From: Lutimaribacter pacificus
GTDB lineage: Bacteria > Pseudomonadota > Alphaproteobacteria > Rhodobacterales > Rhodobacteraceae
Direction: 5' to 3'
Assembly (NCBI RefSeq): GCF_900142185.1
Contig: NZ_FQZZ01000004.1
Location: 310,001 to 374,000, forward strand
Length of the DNA stretch: 64,000 bases
The position numbers and the translations under genes were made by a program. The notes beneath the pieces are model-generated. The model did no database searches and was not told where the DNA came from. It was given only the letters and a program-made list of their open reading frames with translations. Shown here piece after piece: positions 1-8,503 of this stretch (the stretch's first letter is position 1; the number at the start of each line of letters is the position of its first letter).

Positions 1-266
1 TCGGCGCCCACGACCTGCGCCGGGTCGGCGCCATCGTCAGCCGCAACGGCGAGGTCGAGGAAACCGGCCTTGGCGCCGGCGTCCTGAACGACCCGGTGGA
101 AAGCGTGGTCTGGCTGGCCCGCCGGATGGAACGATACGGCCAGAAGATCGAGGCCGGGCAGGTGATCCTGTCGGGCTCGTTCATCCGCCCCGTGGAATGC
201 CCGCCCGGCGCACGGATCGACGCCGATTTCGGGGATTTCGGACAGGTAAGGATCGCGTTCGGCTGA
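1..266 (+). CDS. 2-keto-4-pentenoate hydratase-family protein, C-terminal part (5' end outside window)
   Basis: Only the last 87 codons are present, read in the frame starting at base 3 and ending at TGA 264-266. The residues include a GAGVLNDPVESVVWLARRM stretch and a VILSGSFIRPVECPPG stretch. These match the C-terminal part of the MhpD/HpaH family, which hydrates 2-oxopent-4-enoate or 2-oxohept-3-enedioate in lower meta-cleavage pathways. The family is known to act after ring opening and just before the aldolase. It is transcribed towards the minus-strand array that contains nbaC, so a role in the lower half of the same aromatic route is plausible but inferred. The exact substrate cannot be told from this fragment. 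Confidence 0.8.
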   Translation, partial: GAHDLRRVGAIVSRNGEVEETGLGAGVLNDPVESVVWLARRMERYGQKIEAGQVILSGSFIRPVECPPGARIDADFGDFGQVRIAFG

Positions 267-607
267 TTGTCACGGCGGAAACGGTGGTTTTGCAGGAAAC
301 TCCTGCCGCCCGATCAGCTTGCAACAGACGGGCATCGCATGGCCGTGGTCGGGCGATCCGATGCTTGTTGCATGGCACTTTATCGTGCCGCCACATCCTC
401 CTTCGAAGCGGAGTGCTTGCGGCTGCCAATCGCCCGGCCGGGGGCGGCCGTTCCGGGCGGAGTGCATCGTTCGAATGTCGTGGAAGGACTCACACGTGCC
501 ATTGGCGACAGGTCGCATGAAAGTGCGCTTATGTTCCGATGCAGAAGACGTGCGGTCCACCCTCAACAAAGGAGAAACCATTGCCGGACTCCACGCACCG
601 CCCTCCC
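267..607. other. Non-coding stretch between convergent genes
   Basis: This 341-bp gap separates the hydratase end from the end of the alpha/beta hydrolase, which point at each other. Overlapping open frames exist on both strands, but none shows a recognisable domain or a convincing ribosome site. A 6-bp stem with a 3-nt loop (GCAGGA/TCCTGC, 292-306) lies near its left end and could help end transcription from the left. It has no T-run. I see nothing else in it. Confidence 0.5.
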
Positions 608-1471
608 TCACCCCACGCCGGCCAGCCCGAGAAGCGCGCGCGACAATACGCTCTGATCGCCGCACAGGTCCAGCACCACGTCGAAATGGTTGCGGCCCCC
701 GACCACCATGTGCCGCGTCGGATGGCCCGCCGCCGACCATGCGTCGGCGTATGCCTGTGACTGCCTCTTGAACCCTGCCGCCTCGGTCTCGGCCAGGGCG
801 ACCACCATCGGGCAGCCCTGTTGCGGGATATGACGCAGCGGGCTGGTGGCCTGAATGTCGTCACCGGACAGGTTCAGCCAGTCCTGCGGCAAACTCCGCG
901 CGATGGGCGCCAGATCGAACAGGCCGCTGACCGGCATACAGCCCGCAAGCGCCTGTTCCGGCAGGTCGTATTCCCGCTGCCAGCCGCCCGCAGCCAGACA
1001 GGCCGCAAGGTGCCCGCCGGCGGAACTGCCCACCGCGTAAATGCGGCTTTGGTCGATGCCCAGCCCCTTGGCGCCGTGCCACGCATGGGCCAGCGCCGCG
1101 CGCATCTGGCGGATGATCTCGGGCAACGTCGCATCGGGCGCCAGCCTGTAGTCGGGTACCAGCGTCGCAATCCCGTGCGCGGCCAGCATCGGCGCCAGGA
1201 ACCGCGAATGCTGCCGCGACAGCGCGCGCCAGTATCCGCCGTGGATGAAGATCACCGCGGGCCGGTTCGTGCCGCCCGCACCCAGCAGGTCCATCCGTTC
1301 GCCGCAGGGGTCATAGACGATGCCCTCGCGTTCCATGAACAAGTCCGCCGCCTGGTCGGAATAGCGCAGGTAATCGGCAATGATCGCGGCAAATTCGGCC
1401 TCGCTGACCGTTGCACGGGCGTCGTAATCCATGTCGATCTGCGCGCGGCCCAGGTCGGAATCGAACGTCAT
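608..1471 (-). CDS. Alpha/beta hydrolase, kynurenine-formamidase-like esterase
   Basis: A 287-residue alpha/beta hydrolase. The oxyanion-hole motif HGGYW lies at residues 77-81, the nucleophile elbow GSSAGG at 148-153 (Ser150), and a late His in a GRNHFD context near 262, giving a credible catalytic triad apart from an unassigned acid. The HGGYW form is typical of hormone-sensitive-lipase-type esterases and of animal-type kynurenine formamidases. The gene is last in the minus-strand array. Its ATG overlaps the nadX stop by 4 bp (ATGA), so the two are translationally coupled. Next to a 3-hydroxyanthranilate dioxygenase, a formamidase or ester hydrolase in tryptophan or aminoaromatic breakdown is attractive. 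That assignment is inference; a general carboxylesterase is equally possible on sequence alone. Confidence 0.75.
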   Translation of the reverse strand: MTFDSDLGRAQIDMDYDARATVSEAEFAAIIADYLRYSDQAADLFMEREGIVYDPCGERMDLLGAGGTNRPAVIFIHGGYWRALSRQHSRFLAPMLAAHGIATLVPDYRLAPDATLPEIIRQMRAALAHAWHGAKGLGIDQSRIYAVGSSAGGHLAACLAAGGWQREYDLPEQALAGCMPVSGLFDLAPIARSLPQDWLNLSGDDIQATSPLRHIPQQGCPMVVALAETEAAGFKRQSQAYADAWSAAGHPTRHMVVGGRNHFDVVLDLCGDQSVLSRALLGLAGVG

Positions 1472-2271
1472 ATCACCAGCCTTTGCACCCGGTTCTCGAT
1501 CAGCCGCACAAGGTTCAGCGCGGTCATGGCGCTGGATTTCGGGTTGTCCGGCAGCGGGTAGTTCTCGATCTCGACCGTCATGCGGCCGAAATCGCCGCTG
1601 GCCTCGATCCGGTGGGTGTTGTGCCGCGCCTGCGGGTCGGCCACCAGCGCGATGCGGGTATCGTCCAGCCCCATCGCCGCAAGCGAGGAAATCACCGCCA
1701 CATTGGCGTTCCTGGGAAAGCGGTCGGCCGCCGCGCGGGCGGTGCCTTCGAAAAAGGTGACGGGCGCGGCCAGCCGGTGAAGGTCACACAGGGTTTCCGC
1801 CTCGGTCCCCGCCCAGGCGGCGGCGGGTTTCGTCACGATATGGGTGACGCCGTGCATCCCCATCCGCGCCGCCGCCGCCAGCGCGTCGATGCCCCCCAGC
1901 GCACCGGGCGGGATCAGGATGCGCGCCCCGTGCCTGTCGGCCAGTGCCAGAAGCCGGGTCAACAGCCCATCGTCCACGAAGGCCGAGGTCGAGGATACCG
2001 CGAAATCCGCCCCCGCCTGCAACGCCGCCACGCCCCAGGATTCGACGCTGGCGCGGCCCGCCGCCTCGACCACCAGCGTGGCGCCGGTGGCGGCCAGCGC
2101 GGCGGGGTCGTCGATCACCATGGCGCCGGCGGGAACCGCCCGCGCGCGGCTGGCGTCGGATACGCCCACCGCCACGATCCGAACCGGCGTATCCCGTTCC
2201 GCCAATAACCGCGCGACCTGTCCACCTATGGCGCCCGCACCGATCAGCGCGATACGCTCAGACCCCGACAT
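1468..2271 (-). CDS. nadX: L-aspartate dehydrogenase-like oxidoreductase
   Basis: Start chosen at 2271 (MSGSERIALIGAGAIGG) because it puts the Rossmann glycine motif GAGAIG at residues 11-16 and overlaps the livF end by 14 bp; a frame from 2343 would run deep into livF. The 267-residue product has the N-terminal NAD(P)-binding fold and the later PPGALGGIDAL segment of the aspartate dehydrogenase family (NadX-type), which interconverts aspartate and oxaloacetate or iminoaspartate. The family is known both from NAD synthesis and as a component of catabolic clusters. No nadA or nadC is nearby. The operon setting (liv importer, nbaC, esterase) suggests it handles an amino acid or imine released in catabolism, which is inference. 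Confidence 0.72.
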   Translation of the reverse strand: MSGSERIALIGAGAIGGQVARLLAERDTPVRIVAVGVSDASRARAVPAGAMVIDDPAALAATGATLVVEAAGRASVESWGVAALQAGADFAVSSTSAFVDDGLLTRLLALADRHGARILIPPGALGGIDALAAAARMGMHGVTHIVTKPAAAWAGTEAETLCDLHRLAAPVTFFEGTARAAADRFPRNANVAVISSLAAMGLDDTRIALVADPQARHNTHRIEASGDFGRMTVEIENYPLPDNPKSSAMTALNLVRLIENRVQRLVI

Positions 2272-2959
2272 AGGCGTGCACCCGTTCGGCATCGCGATCC
2301 AGATCGGCACCGGTGCCCGACCAGACGACATTGCCCTTTTCAAGGATGTAGTGCCGGTCCGCCAGCCGCTTGAGCACGGCGATGTTCTTGTCGATCAGCA
2401 GGATCGACTGGCCCTGCGCCTTGAGCTGTTCGATGACATGCCAGATCTCGGCCCGGATCACCGGGGCCAGCCCCTCGGTCGCCTCGTCGAGGATCAGCAG
2501 CTTGGGGTTGGTCATCAGCGCCCGGCCCACGGCCAGCATCTGCTGTTCGCCGCCCGACAGGGTGCCGGCCATCTGGCCCGCGCGTTCCTTCATCCGGGGG
2601 AACAGCGCATAGACCTTGTCCAGCGTCCACGGGTCTGGGCGGTTCAGGCGGTTGGCGGCGGTGGCGATCAGGTTCTCGCGCACGGTCAGCGTCGGGAATA
2701 CCTGCCGCCCCTCGGGCACCAGCCCCGCGCCCAGCCGCGCCACACGCTCGGGCGCGGCGCCGTGAATGTCCTTGCCGTCGAACACGATACGCCCGCCGCG
2801 CGGCCCCAGCAGACCCATGACAGAGCGCACGGTCGTCGTCTTGCCCATGCCGTTGCGGCCCATCAGTGTGATCAGCTCGCCCTCGTTCACCTGCAGGGAC
2901 ACGTCGAACAGCACCTGCGCGTGGCCGTATCCCGCCTGCAATCCATCGACCGTCAGCAT
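2258..2959 (-). CDS. livF: Branched-chain-type ABC importer, ATP-binding protein LivF
   Basis: A 233-residue ABC ATPase starting MLTVDGLQAGYGHAQVLFDV. Walker A GRNGMGKTT is at 34-42, the signature LSGGEQQ at 134-140 and Walker B LLILDEA at 154-160. The short length and the VPEGRQVFPTLTVRENL segment are typical of LivF rather than LivG. The ATG shares one base with the livG stop (TGATG). It forms the importer with LivG, LivM, LivH and the binding protein upstream. The liv (HAAT) family imports branched-chain amino acids, amides, urea and many aromatic acids. Clustering with nbaC favours an aminoaromatic substrate, by inference. Confidence 0.93.
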   Translation of the reverse strand: MLTVDGLQAGYGHAQVLFDVSLQVNEGELITLMGRNGMGKTTTVRSVMGLLGPRGGRIVFDGKDIHGAAPERVARLGAGLVPEGRQVFPTLTVRENLIATAANRLNRPDPWTLDKVYALFPRMKERAGQMAGTLSGGEQQMLAVGRALMTNPKLLILDEATEGLAPVIRAEIWHVIEQLKAQGQSILLIDKNIAVLKRLADRHYILEKGNVVWSGTGADLDRDAERVHAYVGV

Positions 2960-3708
2960 CAGGCGTCCTCCGTTCCCAGGTAAGCCTCGCGCACGCGGGG
3001 GTCGTTGCGCACCTCGTCGGCGGTGCCGGTCATGATGACCTGCCCATAGACCAGGACCGAGATACGGTCGGCCAGCGCGAACACCGCCTCCATGTCGTGT
3101 TCGACCAGCAGCATCGACATCTCCCCGCGCAGCCCGTTCAGCGTGTCGATCATCTGCTGCGATTCGAGATGCCCCAGCCCCGCCATCGGCTCGTCCAGCA
3201 GCAGCAGGCGCGGCTGGGTGGCCAGCGCCATCACCAGTTCCAGCTGTTTCTTCTCGCCGTGGCTCAGGTCGGCCACGCGGGCGTCGCGGCGGTCGTTCAG
3301 CAGGCTGCCCGACAGCAGGTGGCCGGTTTCTTCCCATACAGAGGTGCGGCCTGTCACCCTGTCGAAAATGCGGAAATTGCCGCCGTCACGCGCCTGCACC
3401 GCAAGGCCCACGTTTTCGGCGACGGTGAAATCCTCCAGCAGGCTGGTCACCTGGAATGTGCGGCCCAGCCCAAGGTCGACCCGTTCGGGCGCGGGCATGT
3501 GGCTGATGTCGCGCCCGGCCAGGTGGATCACGCCGGCATCCTGGCGCAGCTCGCCGCAAAGCTGGTTGATCAGCGTCGATTTCCCCGCCCCGTTCGGTCC
3601 GATCAGCGCGTGGATTTCGCCGGTATGCACGTCCAGCGAGACATTGTCGGTCGCCACAAGACCGCCGAACCGTTTCTGCAGGTTCTCGATGCGCAGAATC
3701 TCGGTCAT
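2959..3708 (-). CDS. livG: Branched-chain-type ABC importer, ATP-binding protein LivG
   Basis: A 249-residue ABC ATPase. Walker A GPNGAGKS lies at 37-44, the signature LSHGEKKQLEL from 148 and Walker B LLLLDEP at 169-175. The long insert between Walker A and the signature and the C-terminal EAYLGTEDA ending are typical of LivG. Its ATG overlaps the livM stop by 4 bp and its stop abuts livF, so expression is coupled. An alternative longer frame to 4122 is only read-through of the livM region. Substrate as for livF: unproven, probably an amino-acid-like or aromatic acid. Confidence 0.93.
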   Translation of the reverse strand: MTEILRIENLQKRFGGLVATDNVSLDVHTGEIHALIGPNGAGKSTLINQLCGELRQDAGVIHLAGRDISHMPAPERVDLGLGRTFQVTSLLEDFTVAENVGLAVQARDGGNFRIFDRVTGRTSVWEETGHLLSGSLLNDRRDARVADLSHGEKKQLELVMALATQPRLLLLDEPMAGLGHLESQQMIDTLNGLRGEMSMLLVEHDMEAVFALADRISVLVYGQVIMTGTADEVRNDPRVREAYLGTEDA

Positions 3709-4676
3709 TCGCGGCCCCCTTTCAGGCGCGCGATCGCCCCGATGATCCCGCCCTTGGTGAACAGCACCACCACCAGCAGGATCAGGCCGAGGCCAAGCTG
3801 CCAGTGCTCGGTCCAGGAGGCGAGGTAGAATTCGAGGATCAGAAAGGCCGCCGCGCCCAGGATCGGGCCAAAGAACGTGCCCAGCCCGCCGAGGATCACC
3901 ATGATGATCATCTCGCCCGACTTGGTCCAGTGCATCATGTCGGGGCTGGTGAAGCGCAGGAAATTCGCCATCAGCGCCCCGGCCAGACCGGCCCCCATCC
4001 CCGCCAGCACGAAGGCGTACAGCTTGTAGCGGTAGGTGGCGATGCCCATCGCCTCCATCCGGCGCTCGTTCTGGCGGATACCTTTCAGAACCTGCCCGAA
4101 AGACGAATGCACCACCCGCCACATCCAGGCGAAATACAGCACCGCGACGACAAGGATCACATAGTAGACGGTGGTCTTGTCGCGCATGTTCAGGCCCGGC
4201 ACCTCGTTCGCGCGGCGGATGATGATCCCGTCCTCGCCGCCATAGGCAGTCAGCGACACGAAGAGGAAGAATATCATCTGCGCAAATGCCAGCGTGATCA
4301 TGATGAACTGCACCCCCCCGGTGCGCAGCGACAGCGCCCCGATCACCAGCGCCGCAAGGCCCGACATCACCATCGCGATGGGCAGCGTCACGAAAAGCTG
4401 GTTGGAACCGGGGAACAGCCCGAATATCGGCACCTCGGACATCCAGTGGGAATAGAGGATGCCCACCACATAGGCCCCCACCCCGAAATAGGCCGCGTGC
4501 CCGAACGACACCATGCCGCCATAACCCAGGATCAGGTTCAGGCTGGCCGCCGCCATCGCATACATCAGGATACGCGCCGACAGGGTCATCAGGGCGTTCT
4601 TGCCCACCATGTCGGCAATCAGCGGCATCAGCGCGAAGATCGCGATCAGCAGGATCGGAAGGATCAGTTTGCGCAT
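3705..4676 (-). CDS. livM: Branched-chain-type ABC importer, permease LivM
   Basis: A 323-residue polytopic permease with the hallmark LILGYGGMVSFGHAAYFGVGAY segment near the N-terminus and a MIIMVILGGLGTFFGPILGAA segment near the C-terminus, both diagnostic of LivM. The N-terminus is a hydrophobic anchor. It pairs with LivH as the transmembrane channel in the inner membrane. The start lies 4 bp after the livH stop, and its end overlaps the livG start (ATGA). Confidence 0.93.
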   Translation of the reverse strand: MRKLILPILLIAIFALMPLIADMVGKNALMTLSARILMYAMAAASLNLILGYGGMVSFGHAAYFGVGAYVVGILYSHWMSEVPIFGLFPGSNQLFVTLPIAMVMSGLAALVIGALSLRTGGVQFIMITLAFAQMIFFLFVSLTAYGGEDGIIIRRANEVPGLNMRDKTTVYYVILVVAVLYFAWMWRVVHSSFGQVLKGIRQNERRMEAMGIATYRYKLYAFVLAGMGAGLAGALMANFLRFTSPDMMHWTKSGEMIIMVILGGLGTFFGPILGAAAFLILEFYLASWTEHWQLGLGLILLVVVLFTKGGIIGAIARLKGGRE

Positions 4677-4680
4677 CGCC

Positions 4681-5595
4681 TCAGCCCCCCGCCGCGAACA
4701 GGCCCTTGGGCCGGATCAGAAGAACGATCGCCATCAGCAGGAAAATCCCCATAGACGAAACAGAGGCGCCGATCGCATCGGCATCGGAGGGCGCCATGAA
4801 CCCGCGCAGGATGGTGGGCAGAAAGGCCCGCAGCATCGTATCCACCACGCCCAGCCCGATCCCCGCGACGAACGCTCCCTTGATCGAGCCGACGCCGCCG
4901 ATTACCACCACGACGAAGGTGGCCAGCAGGATATCCTCGCCCATGCCGACCTGCACCGCCAGGATCGGGCCGGTCATGTAACCCGCCAGCCCCGCCAGCA
5001 ACGCCCCGAGGCCGAAAACCACGGTGTAAAGCAGCCGCACGTCCACGCCCAGCGCGCGCACCATGTCGCGGTTGGTCGATCCGGCGCGCACCAGCATCCC
5101 CACCCGCGTGCGGTTGATCAGCACATAAAGCCCCACCGCCACCAGCAGCCCCACCGCGATGATCAGCAGCCGGTAGGGCGGGTAGAACAGGCCGGGAATG
5201 ATCTCGACCGAGCCGTAGAAGACCTCGGGCAGCGGGGTGAATATCGGCTGGCGGCCGAAGATCAGGATGATGAGCTGATTGAAGATCAGGATCAGCGCGA
5301 ATGTCGCCAGCACCTGGTCAAGATGGTCGCGGGCATAGAGTTTGCGGATCACCGTGGCCTCGACCAGGAAGCCGACAAGCGCCGCCGCAATCAGCCCGCC
5401 GGGAATGCCCAGCCAGAAACTGCCTGTCGTCGTCGCCACCCAGGTGCCCGCAAAGGCGCCGATCATGTAAAGCGATCCGTGGGCAAGGTTGATCACCCCC
5501 ATGATCCCGAAGATCAGCGTCAATCCGGCGGCCAGCAAGAACAGCATGACACCGTATTGCAGCCCGTTCAGAAGCTGCTCGAGGATCAGGATCAT
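4681..5595 (-). CDS. livH: Branched-chain-type ABC importer, permease LivH
   Basis: A 304-residue inner-membrane permease beginning MILILEQLLNGLQYGVMLFL, with the FGIMGVINLAHGSLYMIGAF segment and the VVIGGVGSIKGAFVAGIGLG loop that typify LivH. An AGGAGAC ribosome site precedes the ATG. A GC-rich stem-loop (5633-5655) separates it from the binding-protein gene upstream, which probably lets the binding protein be made in excess of the membrane parts. Confidence 0.93.
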   Translation of the reverse strand: MILILEQLLNGLQYGVMLFLLAAGLTLIFGIMGVINLAHGSLYMIGAFAGTWVATTTGSFWLGIPGGLIAAALVGFLVEATVIRKLYARDHLDQVLATFALILIFNQLIILIFGRQPIFTPLPEVFYGSVEIIPGLFYPPYRLLIIAVGLLVAVGLYVLINRTRVGMLVRAGSTNRDMVRALGVDVRLLYTVVFGLGALLAGLAGYMTGPILAVQVGMGEDILLATFVVVVIGGVGSIKGAFVAGIGLGVVDTMLRAFLPTILRGFMAPSDADAIGASVSSMGIFLLMAIVLLIRPKGLFAAGG

Positions 5596-5632
5596 GCCTG
5601 TCTCCTGCCTGTAACTGGGTGCGAGGGGTCAG

Positions 5633-5655
5633 GCCCCGGCCACGCGGGCCGGGGC
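5633..5655 (-). terminator. Intercistronic GC stem-loop after the liv binding-protein gene
   Basis: Nine paired bases, GCCCCGGCC (5633-5641) with GGCCGGGGC (5647-5655), and a 5-nt loop. There is no T-run, so it is more likely an mRNA 3'-end stabiliser or partial attenuator between the binding-protein gene and livH than a full terminator. Similar stems follow other binding-protein genes in this window. Confidence 0.6.
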
Positions 5656-5662
5656 TGCGTGC

Positions 5663-6832
5663 TTACATTTCGCACTGATCGGCGTAGGAATCGCCGTAGT
5701 TTTCCAGAAGCACTTCCTTGGTCACGGCCATCGGCTTGCCGTCTTCGCCCGCAACGATATCCAGCTGATACCAGTTATGCACCGGATGCTGGTTCTTGCC
5801 AAAGCTGAACGCGCCGCGGACCGAGTCGAAATCGGCCTTGCGCACGGCTTCGCGCAGGGCGTCGATATCGTCGACGCCACCGGTTTCGCGCAGCGCCGAG
5901 GCGATCAGCAGGCCGGTGTCATAGCCCTGCGAAGCGTAGTAGGTGATCGGGCGGTCGTATTTCTCGTCCCACGCGGCGACGAAGGCCTTGTTCGCCTCGT
6001 TGTCGAAATCGCGGTTCCAGTGCGCGGTGGCGGTGATGCCAACGGCCGCTTCGCCCACCGCGTTCAGAACCACCGCGTCAGTCGAGGGCTCGGACAGAAC
6101 CATCGGGATCGTCCCCAGAAGGCCCGCCTGCTGGTACTGCCGCAGGAACGCGATGCCCATGCCGCCGGGATGGAACTGGAACACCACCTCGGGATCGGCG
6201 GCGCGGATCTGCGCCATTTCGGCGGAATAGTCGGTCTGCCCAAGCTGGGTATAGACCTCGCCCACGACCTCGCCGCCGAAGGTGCGCTTGAAGCCCGCGA
6301 TGGCGTCCTTGCCCGCCTGATAGTTGGGCGCCAGCGCGAACGCCTTGGTGTAACCCAGCTTTTTCGCGGCCGCGCCGGCGGCCTCGTGCAGGGCGTCGTT
6401 CTGCCAGCTCACCACGAAATAGTTTTCGTGGCAGCCCTTGCCGGCCAGGTTCGACGGGCCTGCATTGGGGCTGATATAGAGCGCGCCATTGTCGACGATA
6501 TCGGGCACCGTGGCGCCGGCGACATTCGAAAAGATGATGCCGGTCAGCAGCTTGATGCCTTCGTCGCTCATGTATTTCTCGGCGATCTGGCGGCCGTTGC
6601 CGGGCTTGAGCCCGTCATCCTCGACCACCAGTTCCACGGGCACGCCGCCCAGCGTGCCGCCTTCCATGTCGATGGCCAGTTGCAGGCCGTCGCGCACATC
6701 CTGCCCCAGGTAACCCGCGGGCCCCGAAAGCGTGGTGATGACGCCGATCCTGACCGCATCCTCGGCCAGCGCCGGGGTAACGGCGGCGAAGGCGGCAATG
6801 ACACTTGCCTTGATGACAGAGCTTGGTTTCAT
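5663..6832 (-). CDS. livK: Branched-chain-type ABC importer, periplasmic binding protein
   Basis: A 389-residue type I periplasmic binding protein. Residues 1-23 form a cleavable signal peptide ending TPALA before EDAVRIGV. The start of the mature domain (VRIGVITTLSGPAGYLGQDV) matches the Peripla_BP_6 group of liv-type importers, which bind amino acids, amides and aromatic acids. It sits first in the livKHMGF block, downstream of nbaC, with a 113-bp leader holding repeated dyads and a T-arm-like hairpin. That leader suggests its own promoter or attenuator. The ligand cannot be read from the sequence. Confidence 0.9.
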   Translation of the reverse strand: MKPSSVIKASVIAAFAAVTPALAEDAVRIGVITTLSGPAGYLGQDVRDGLQLAIDMEGGTLGGVPVELVVEDDGLKPGNGRQIAEKYMSDEGIKLLTGIIFSNVAGATVPDIVDNGALYISPNAGPSNLAGKGCHENYFVVSWQNDALHEAAGAAAKKLGYTKAFALAPNYQAGKDAIAGFKRTFGGEVVGEVYTQLGQTDYSAEMAQIRAADPEVVFQFHPGGMGIAFLRQYQQAGLLGTIPMVLSEPSTDAVVLNAVGEAAVGITATAHWNRDFDNEANKAFVAAWDEKYDRPITYYASQGYDTGLLIASALRETGGVDDIDALREAVRKADFDSVRGAFSFGKNQHPVHNWYQLDIVAGEDGKPMAVTKEVLLENYGDSYADQCEM

Positions 6833-6875
6833 GACTTTCTCCCAGTTGGACGGGCCTTTTTGACCCTGATTGAAG

Positions 6876-6892
6876 CGGGGTTCGAATCCCCG
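6876..6892 (+). other. tRNA T-arm-like hairpin
   Basis: CGGGG-TTCGAAT-CCCCG is a perfect 5-bp stem with a 7-nt TTCGAAT loop and contains GGTTCGAATCC, the canonical TpsiC-arm consensus. The following 7 bases are not matched by any 5' acceptor strand at tRNA distance upstream, so this is at most a 3' tRNA remnant. It may equally be a 5'-leader hairpin of the livK transcript that happens to resemble a T-arm. Confidence 0.35.
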
Positions 6893-6899
6893 AATTTAT

Positions 6900-6945
6900 T
6901 TCAAGCCTAAAGTATCTCTGATGAACTTCAAGCCTGAAATATCTC

Positions 6946-6946
<1 letters not shown>
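6900..6946. promoter_or_regulatory. Twin 20-bp direct repeats with inner dyad, probable operator
   Basis: The 20-mers at 6900-6919 and 6927-6946 differ at only two positions and their starts are 27 bp apart. Each holds TTCA-AGCC-T(G/A)AA, a short dyad of the kind bound by MarR- or IclR-type dimers. They lie between nbaC and livK, the second overlapping the nbaC stop codon. A regulator controlling livK onward is inferred; which one is unknown. Confidence 0.45.
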
Positions 6947-7530
<584 letters not shown>

Positions 7531-7549
7531 TCATAACTCGCGGGCCCTG

Positions 7550-8503
7550 TCACATTCCGAGCCCGCAAGCCTCGAACGCCGCGCGTGTCGCGGCCCTTTC
7601 TTCATCGGTCAGTTCCAGCATCGGCGCGCGCACATGGCCGCCGGTCTGGCCCAGCAGGTCCTGCCAGTATTTCTGATGCGCGTGCGGTTTCTCGGCCGGG
7701 CGGGTGGATTTCAGCGCCTGGCGCACCGGCTGCAGGCTGTCCCAGACCTTGCGCGCCGCATCGGCCTTTCCGGCAAGGGCAAGCTCGGTATAGTCTTTCA
7801 TCCGCCGGTCCTGCGCGGTCTGGATCAGGTAGGGCGGGGACGAGCAGAGATAAAGCTGCCAGCCCAGTTCCAGTATGTTGTCCAGCCATTCCTCTTCGCT
7901 GGCGGTGGAAACCAGAATCTTGTCGCCCGCCAGTTCGGTCAGGCGCTTATACATCTCGCGCGGGACGGAATACTTGATCGCCACCACCGTTTCGATCTCG
8001 GCCAGCCGCGCGCACAGTTCCGGCGACATCAGGTAGCCGCTGTCGGGATGCGACCAGAGCGCGATACCGATATCCACCTTTTCCGCGATGGTTTCGTAAT
8101 AGCGGATCAGGGTTTCGTCCTGTTCTTTCAGAAAATGCAGGACGGGCGCGTGCACCACGATGTAATCGGCGCCGCACTCCTGCGCGTGGCGCGCAAGGTC
8201 GATCACCACGTCCATGTTCTGGTCCGAGCACGACATGATCGTCTGCGCCTTGTCGCCCGCACACTCCACCGCCAGGTCGAAACAGCGTTTGCGCTCGTCC
8301 AGCGACATCGAAAAGAACTCGCCCTGTTTGCCGGCGATGAAGAACCCGTCGATGCCCAGATCGTCGATCCAGTGTGCCATGTTGGCGCGAAATCCGTCCT
8401 CGTCCATCGCGCCGTCGGCACGGAACGGCATCAGCGCCGCGGCCCAGATGCCGCGCATGGTTTCGCGCGAGTGGGATTTGGCGTCCTTGCGGGAATATTT
8501 CAT
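7550..8503 (-). CDS. Dihydrodipicolinate synthase/N-acetylneuraminate lyase-family protein
   Basis: A 317-residue class I aldolase barrel. The Schiff-base lysine is predicted at Lys177 in VVAIKYSVPREM. The usual GTTGE loop is changed to AGKQGEF (57-63), so it is not a housekeeping DapA. Relatives in catabolic clusters act as hydratase-aldolases that split a pyruvate unit from ring-cleavage products. The start at 8503 is preceded by GAGGAGATGAC and overlaps the stop of the molybdopterin enzyme gene by 4 bp. The frame extends further upstream inside that gene, but the coupled start is more convincing. A pyruvate-releasing step downstream of ring opening is inferred. Confidence 0.75.
   Translation of the reverse strand: MKYSRKDAKSHSRETMRGIWAAALMPFRADGAMDEDGFRANMAHWIDDLGIDGFFIAGKQGEFFSMSLDERKRCFDLAVECAGDKAQTIMSCSDQNMDVVIDLARHAQECGADYIVVHAPVLHFLKEQDETLIRYYETIAEKVDIGIALWSHPDSGYLMSPELCARLAEIETVVAIKYSVPREMYKRLTELAGDKILVSTASEEEWLDNILELGWQLYLCSSPPYLIQTAQDRRMKDYTELALAGKADAARKVWDSLQPVRQALKSTRPAEKPHAHQKYWQDLLGQTGGHVRAPMLELTDEERAATRAAFEACGLGM

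Noticed and set aside
6853-6907. Complete tRNA gene
   Set aside because: Only the T-arm is present; no acceptor, D or anticodon arms can be formed upstream.
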